From: Pseudomonadota bacterium | Lineage (GTDB): Bacteria > Pseudomonadota > Alphaproteobacteria > Sphingomonadales > Sphingomonadaceae | DNA length: 8,757 nucleotides | Assembly (NCBI GenBank): GCA_023387085.1 | Contig: JAEWIL010000120.1 | Location: 1-8,757 of the forward strand | Reading direction: 5' to 3' | Shown here: piece after piece, positions 6,359-8,757 of the stretch | Position numbering within the stretch: the stretch's first letter is position 1 | Layout: each line of letters opens with the position of its first letter | Position numbers and translations under genes: made by a program | The notes under the pieces: generated by a model | Told to the model about the DNA's origin: nothing | Database searches by the model: none | What the model saw: the letters and a program-made list of their open reading frames with translations, nothing else

Positions 6359-6551
6359 GCCCTTCGAGGGCGCCACTCCATCGCCGTCCCGTCGGCCCTT
6401 GTTGCCCTGCCCGCGCCATCGACCCGAACCCCTAAGAAAAGCGCGCCGCGATCCCGCAAGGCGCCTTGGCAGAGCGATGAACCGAATCAAATTATCGACG
6501 AGTTGAGTCGCCAATCTGTCATTTACCGTCTTGCATCGCTGCGCCGACGTG

Positions 6552-6599
6552 GCACTATGGATGGTGGGTCAACCACGGGGGCACCCCAATAAATAGTAT
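6552..6599 (+). promoter_or_regulatory. Tandem NrdR-like boxes upstream of nrdA
   Basis: GCACTATGGATGGTGG (6552-6567) and CCCCAATAAATAGTAT (6584-6599) match the NrdR consensus ACACwAtATaTwGwgt at about 11 and 12 of 16 positions. Their starts are 32 bases apart, the three-helical-turn spacing known for paired NrdR boxes, and the downstream gene is a ribonucleotide reductase, the standard NrdR target. Each box alone is weak; spacing plus context make the call. NrdR is an ATP/dATP-sensing repressor, so high dATP would shut nrdA down. They lie about 180-225 bases before the start codon. Confidence 0.45.
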
Positions 6600-6678
6600 C
6601 AGGCCGAAACTGGCGGATTTCCGTCGCCCATCGCACATGGGCCCGGAGAAACCCTTTTTGCGCCCGAAAATAAGTGCC

Positions 6679-6704
6679 CCGACACGTGGTTTAAGTGCTA
6701 AGAC
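6679..6704 (+). promoter_or_regulatory. Candidate nrdA promoter
   Basis: GCTAAGAC (6697-6704) matches the alphaproteobacterial -10 GCTANAWC at 7 of 8 positions, and CCGACAC (6679-6685) is a weak -35 (4 of 7) at an 11-base spacing. Transcription would start near 6711 with a leader of about 67 bases. A second possible promoter overlaps the NrdR-like boxes, with TTGCAT (6531-6536) as -35 but no good -10. Which one is used cannot be decided from sequence. Confidence 0.35.
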
Positions 6705-6738
6705 CGGGGTTCGCCCTGAGTCGAACAAGACGGGAACA

Positions 6739-6757
6739 GACGCGCCGTTCGCGCGTC
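6739..6757 (+). other. Small hairpin in the nrdA leader
   Basis: GACGCGC (6739-6745) and GCGCGTC (6751-6757) form a perfect 7-bp GC-rich stem with a CGTTC loop. It ends 7 bases before the ribosome site AGGGG (6765-6769) and 20 before the nrdA ATG. It does not cover the ribosome site, so it may protect the mRNA or stand next to the initiating ribosome rather than block it. Confidence 0.4.
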
Positions 6758-6777
6758 GGAAAACAGGGGCGATTTAG

Positions 6778-8721
6778 ATGGATTTTCGCGAGACCGAGCG
6801 GGTGGAGATGAACGACGTGGCGACGATGGAACTGGCAAAGAACGACGCTCCGGCGGCTGGCGAATCGAGCACCGATTCGGCCGCGGCAAAGCTGAACGAT
6901 GCCGGTGAGCCCAAGGTCCACGCGCGTCGATTCGACGTCACTGTCGATCGCAGCCGCGATTCGCTCCTCACCGATTTCGGCAAGGAAACGCTCGAGGACC
7001 GCTATCTCCTTCCCGGCGAATCCTATCAGGATCTCTTCGCGCGCGTTGCCGACGCCTATGCCGACGACCAGGATCACGCGCAGCGCCTCTACGACTATAT
7101 CTCGAAGCTCTGGTTCATGCCCGCTACTCCCGTGCTCTCGAACGGAGGTACCGGCCGCGGCCTGCCGATCAGCTGCTATCTCAATTCGGTCGACGACAGC
7201 CTCGAGGGCATCGTCGGCACCTGGAACGAGAATGTCTGGCTCGCCAGCCGCGGCGGCGGCATCGGCACCTATTGGGGCGCGGTGCGCGGCATCGGCGAGC
7301 CTGTCGGCCTCAACGGCAAGACCAGCGGCATCATCCCCTTCGTCCGCGTGATGGACAGCCTGACCCTCGCCATTTCGCAGGGCTCGCTCCGCCGCGGGTC
7401 GGCCGCCTGCTACCTCGACATCTCGCACCCCGAGATCGAGGAGTTCCTCGAGGTCCGCAAACCCTCGGGCGACTTCAACCGCAAGGCGCTGAACCTCCAC
7501 CACGGCGTCCTCATCACCGACGAGTTCATGGAAGCGGTTCGCGACGGCAAGGAATTCGACCTCCGCAGCCCCAAGGACCAGAGCGTCCGCGGCACCGTCG
7601 ATGCGCGCAGCCTGTTCCAGAAGCTTGTCGAGACCCGGCTCGCGACCGGCGAGCCCTACATCATCTTCATCGACCAGGTGAACCGCATGATGCCGAAGCA
7701 TCATCGCGACCTCGGGCTCAAGGTGTCGACCTCGAACCTCTGCTCGGAAATCACGCTGCCCACGGGGCGCGACCATCTCGGCAACGATCGCACCGCGGTC
7801 TGCTGCCTCTCGTCGCTCAACCTCGAAACCTGGGACGAGTGGAACGGCGACAAGCGCTTCATCGAAGACGTCATGCGCATGCTCGATAACGTCCTCCAGG
7901 ATTATATCGACCGCGCCCCGCCCGAAATGGCGCGCGCCAAATACAGCGCCAGCCGCGAACGCTCGGTCGGCCTCGGCGTGATGGGCTTCCACAGCTTCCT
8001 CCAGGCGCGCGGCCTGCCGTTCGAGGGTGCGATGGCGAAATCGTCGAACCTGCGCATCTTCAAGCATATCCGCGCGCAGGTCGATCAGGCGTCGATGCTG
8101 CTCGCCAAGGAACGCGGCCCCTGCCCCGACGCCGCCGATCAGGGCGTGATGGAGCGCTTCAGCTGCAAGATGGCGATCGCGCCGACCGCGTCGATCAGCA
8201 TCATCTGCGGCGGCACCAGCGCGTGCATCGAGCCGATCCCGGCGAACATCTACACGCACAAGACGCTGTCGGGCAGCTTCTCGATCCGCAACCCGCACTT
8301 GGAAGCGCTGCTCGTCGACAAGGCGAAGAACAGCGACAATATCTGGAACTCGATCCTCGAGCGCGGCGGCAGCGTCCAGCACCTCGACTTCCTGACGCAG
8401 GACGAGAAGGACTGTTTCAAGACCAGCTTCGAGATCGACCAGCGCTGGCTGCTCGAACTCGCCGCCGACCGCACCCCCTATATCGATCAGGCGGCATCGC
8501 TGAACCTGTTCATCCCGGCCGACGTCGAGAAATGGGATCTGCTGATGCTCCACTACCGCGCGTGGGAACTCGGCATCAAATCGCTCTATTATCTCCGCTC
8601 GAAATCGGTCCAGCGCGCCGGCTTCGCGGGCGGGGTCGAGGCCGACAACACGCCCGAGGCCGCAAAATACGAACTCTCGGCCGAGAGCACCGATTACGAC
8701 GAGTGCCTGGCTTGTCAGTAG
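6778..8721 (+). CDS. nrdA: Ribonucleoside-diphosphate reductase class I, alpha subunit
   Basis: This 647-residue cytoplasmic enzyme is the catalytic subunit of class I ribonucleotide reductase, reducing ribonucleoside diphosphates to deoxy forms for DNA synthesis; it needs a radical-bearing NrdB partner. Visible catalytic residues, by comparison with E. coli NrdA: Cys133 in SCYLNS (as C225), NLCSEI with Asn320, Cys322 and Glu324 (as N437, C439, E441), Cys342 in AVCCLSSLNL (as C462), the tyrosine pair Tyr604-Tyr605 in SLYYL (as Y730-Y731) that relays the radical from NrdB and marks class I, and a C-terminal Cys643-x-x-Cys646 (ECLACQ) for re-reduction by thioredoxin-like proteins. The first 50 or so residues are acidic, Ala/Asp-rich and unlike an ATP-cone, so the dATP overall-activity switch appears absent; the whole is shorter than E. 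coli NrdA (761). The ATG at 6778 follows AGGGG by 8 bases. nrdB is not in the window and may lie further downstream. Confidence 0.95.
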   Translation: MDFRETERVEMNDVATMELAKNDAPAAGESSTDSAAAKLNDAGEPKVHARRFDVTVDRSRDSLLTDFGKETLEDRYLLPGESYQDLFARVADAYADDQDHAQRLYDYISKLWFMPATPVLSNGGTGRGLPISCYLNSVDDSLEGIVGTWNENVWLASRGGGIGTYWGAVRGIGEPVGLNGKTSGIIPFVRVMDSLTLAISQGSLRRGSAACYLDISHPEIEEFLEVRKPSGDFNRKALNLHHGVLITDEFMEAVRDGKEFDLRSPKDQSVRGTVDARSLFQKLVETRLATGEPYIIFIDQVNRMMPKHHRDLGLKVSTSNLCSEITLPTGRDHLGNDRTAVCCLSSLNLETWDEWNGDKRFIEDVMRMLDNVLQDYIDRAPPEMARAKYSASRERSVGLGVMGFHSFLQARGLPFEGAMAKSSNLRIFKHIRAQVDQASMLLAKERGPCPDAADQGVMERFSCKMAIAPTASISIICGGTSACIEPIPANIYTHKTLSGSFSIRNPHLEALLVDKAKNSDNIWNSILERGGSVQHLDFLTQDEKDCFKTSFEIDQRWLLELAADRTPYIDQAASLNLFIPADVEKWDLLMLHYRAWELGIKSLYYLRSKSVQRAGFAGGVEADNTPEAAKYELSAESTDYDECLACQ

Positions 8722-8730
8722 GAAGTATAG

Positions 8731-8755
8731 TCCCTCTCCCCTTGTGGGAGAGGGA
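8731..8755 (+). repeat. Perfect hairpin after nrdA, common intergenic repeat type, possible terminator
   Basis: Arms TCCCTCTCCC (8731-8740) and GGGAGAGGGA (8746-8755) are perfectly complementary around a CTTGT loop, starting 10 bases after the nrdA stop. From memory this 'CCCTCTCCC...GGGAGAGGG' unit recurs between genes in many sphingomonads and other GC-rich bacteria. A stable stem right after a gene could end transcription or protect the mRNA; no T run follows in the two bases left before the window ends. Confidence 0.7.
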
Positions 8756-8757
8756 GG

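Larger units (their letters stand above)
6359..6777. other. Gene-free stretch of about 420 bases forming the nrdA upstream region
   Basis: No convincing protein gene is visible on either strand. It holds a 12-base palindrome CAAGGCGCCTTG (6457-6468), two NrdR-like boxes (6552-6599), a candidate promoter (6679-6704), a 7-bp hairpin (6739-6757) and the nrdA ribosome site AGGGG (6765-6769). Three GANTC sites (6484, 6505, 6718) are about what chance predicts. The 6637-6777 segment is an open frame of 46 codons with no ribosome site. The length is more than a simple promoter needs, so an untranslated RNA or further regulatory sites are possible, but I see no recognised riboswitch. Confidence 0.5.

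Noticed and set aside
6457..6468. Palindrome CAAGGCGCCTTG as an operator
   Set aside because: About two perfect 12-base palindromes are expected by chance in a window this long, and it is not near a start or promoter.
6370..6480. Cobalamin riboswitch before a ribonucleotide reductase
   Set aside because: Only a GCCACT fragment resembles the B12 box; no supporting helices, and the enzyme is the B12-independent class I.
6492..6500. TTATCGACG as a DnaA box upstream of nrdA
   Set aside because: Two mismatches to TTATCCACA and no second box.
6557..6592. 11-codon ORF (MDGGSTTGAPQ) in the nrdA upstream region
   Set aside because: No ribosome site, and it overlaps the NrdR-like boxes.
6484..6722. 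GANTC sites (6484, 6505, 6718) as CcrM/GcrA control of nrdA
   Set aside because: Three in 420 bases is near chance for a motif with four fixed bases; noted only as possible.
6691..8553. 620-codon minus-strand open frame opposite nrdA
   Set aside because: Its composition (Asp/Ala/Val/Arg/Glu-rich with no domain pattern) is that of an antisense shadow, and nrdA on the other strand is certain.

Overview
The window looks like chromosomal DNA from an alphaproteobacterium of the order Sphingomonadales, possibly Sphingopyxis. The grounds are high GC with G/C-ending codons, a housekeeping promoter of the TTGAC(G/C)-GCTAnAnC type, the form of the ribonucleotide reductase alpha subunit, and repeat sequences at both edges that I recall from sphingomonad genomes. 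The genus is a guess; the order is fairly safe. No tRNA, rRNA, CRISPR, transposase or phage gene is visible.

Layout, left to right. The tail of an interspersed repeat (1-36) precedes a ten-segment DMT/EamA transporter (73-975, +). It converges on a Sua5-type threonylcarbamoyl-AMP synthase (972-1925, -), and the two genes share the tetranucleotide CTAG as their stop codons. A 50-bp divergent gap follows, holding a very good promoter whose palindromic -10 box may fire in both directions. It drives an acyl-CoA dehydrogenase with a C-terminal extension (1976-3718, +), which ends at a hairpin. After a 114-bp gap with a CtrA-like site and a 16-bp perfect palindrome comes a membrane-bound c-di-GMP phosphodiesterase, CHASE2-degenerate GGDEF-EAL (3833-6124, +).

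The stretch from 6125 to 6777 is the most unusual part. It holds a compact, self-contained transcription unit for a 20-residue peptide: a CtrA-like box, an inverted repeat over a candidate -10, a strong Shine-Dalgarno, an ORF of 20 codons plus stop, and a strong Rho-independent terminator 15 nt after the stop. It then holds a leader of about 420 bp for the ribonucleotide reductase gene, with two NrdR-like boxes exactly 32 bp apart, a candidate promoter and a small hairpin near the ribosome site. The class I ribonucleotide reductase alpha subunit nrdA (6778-8721, +) fills the rest. A perfect 10-bp hairpin of a common intergenic repeat type closes the window.

The genes do not form one pathway. 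They are separate transcription units for transport, tRNA modification (t6A), fatty-acid or other acyl-CoA oxidation, c-di-GMP turnover and dNTP synthesis. A possible regulatory link is that the phosphodiesterase, the small peptide gene and nrdA could all be cell-cycle controlled, the first two through CtrA-like sites; this is inference from motifs only. The best candidate for something undescribed is the 20-residue peptide gene at 6243-6305.
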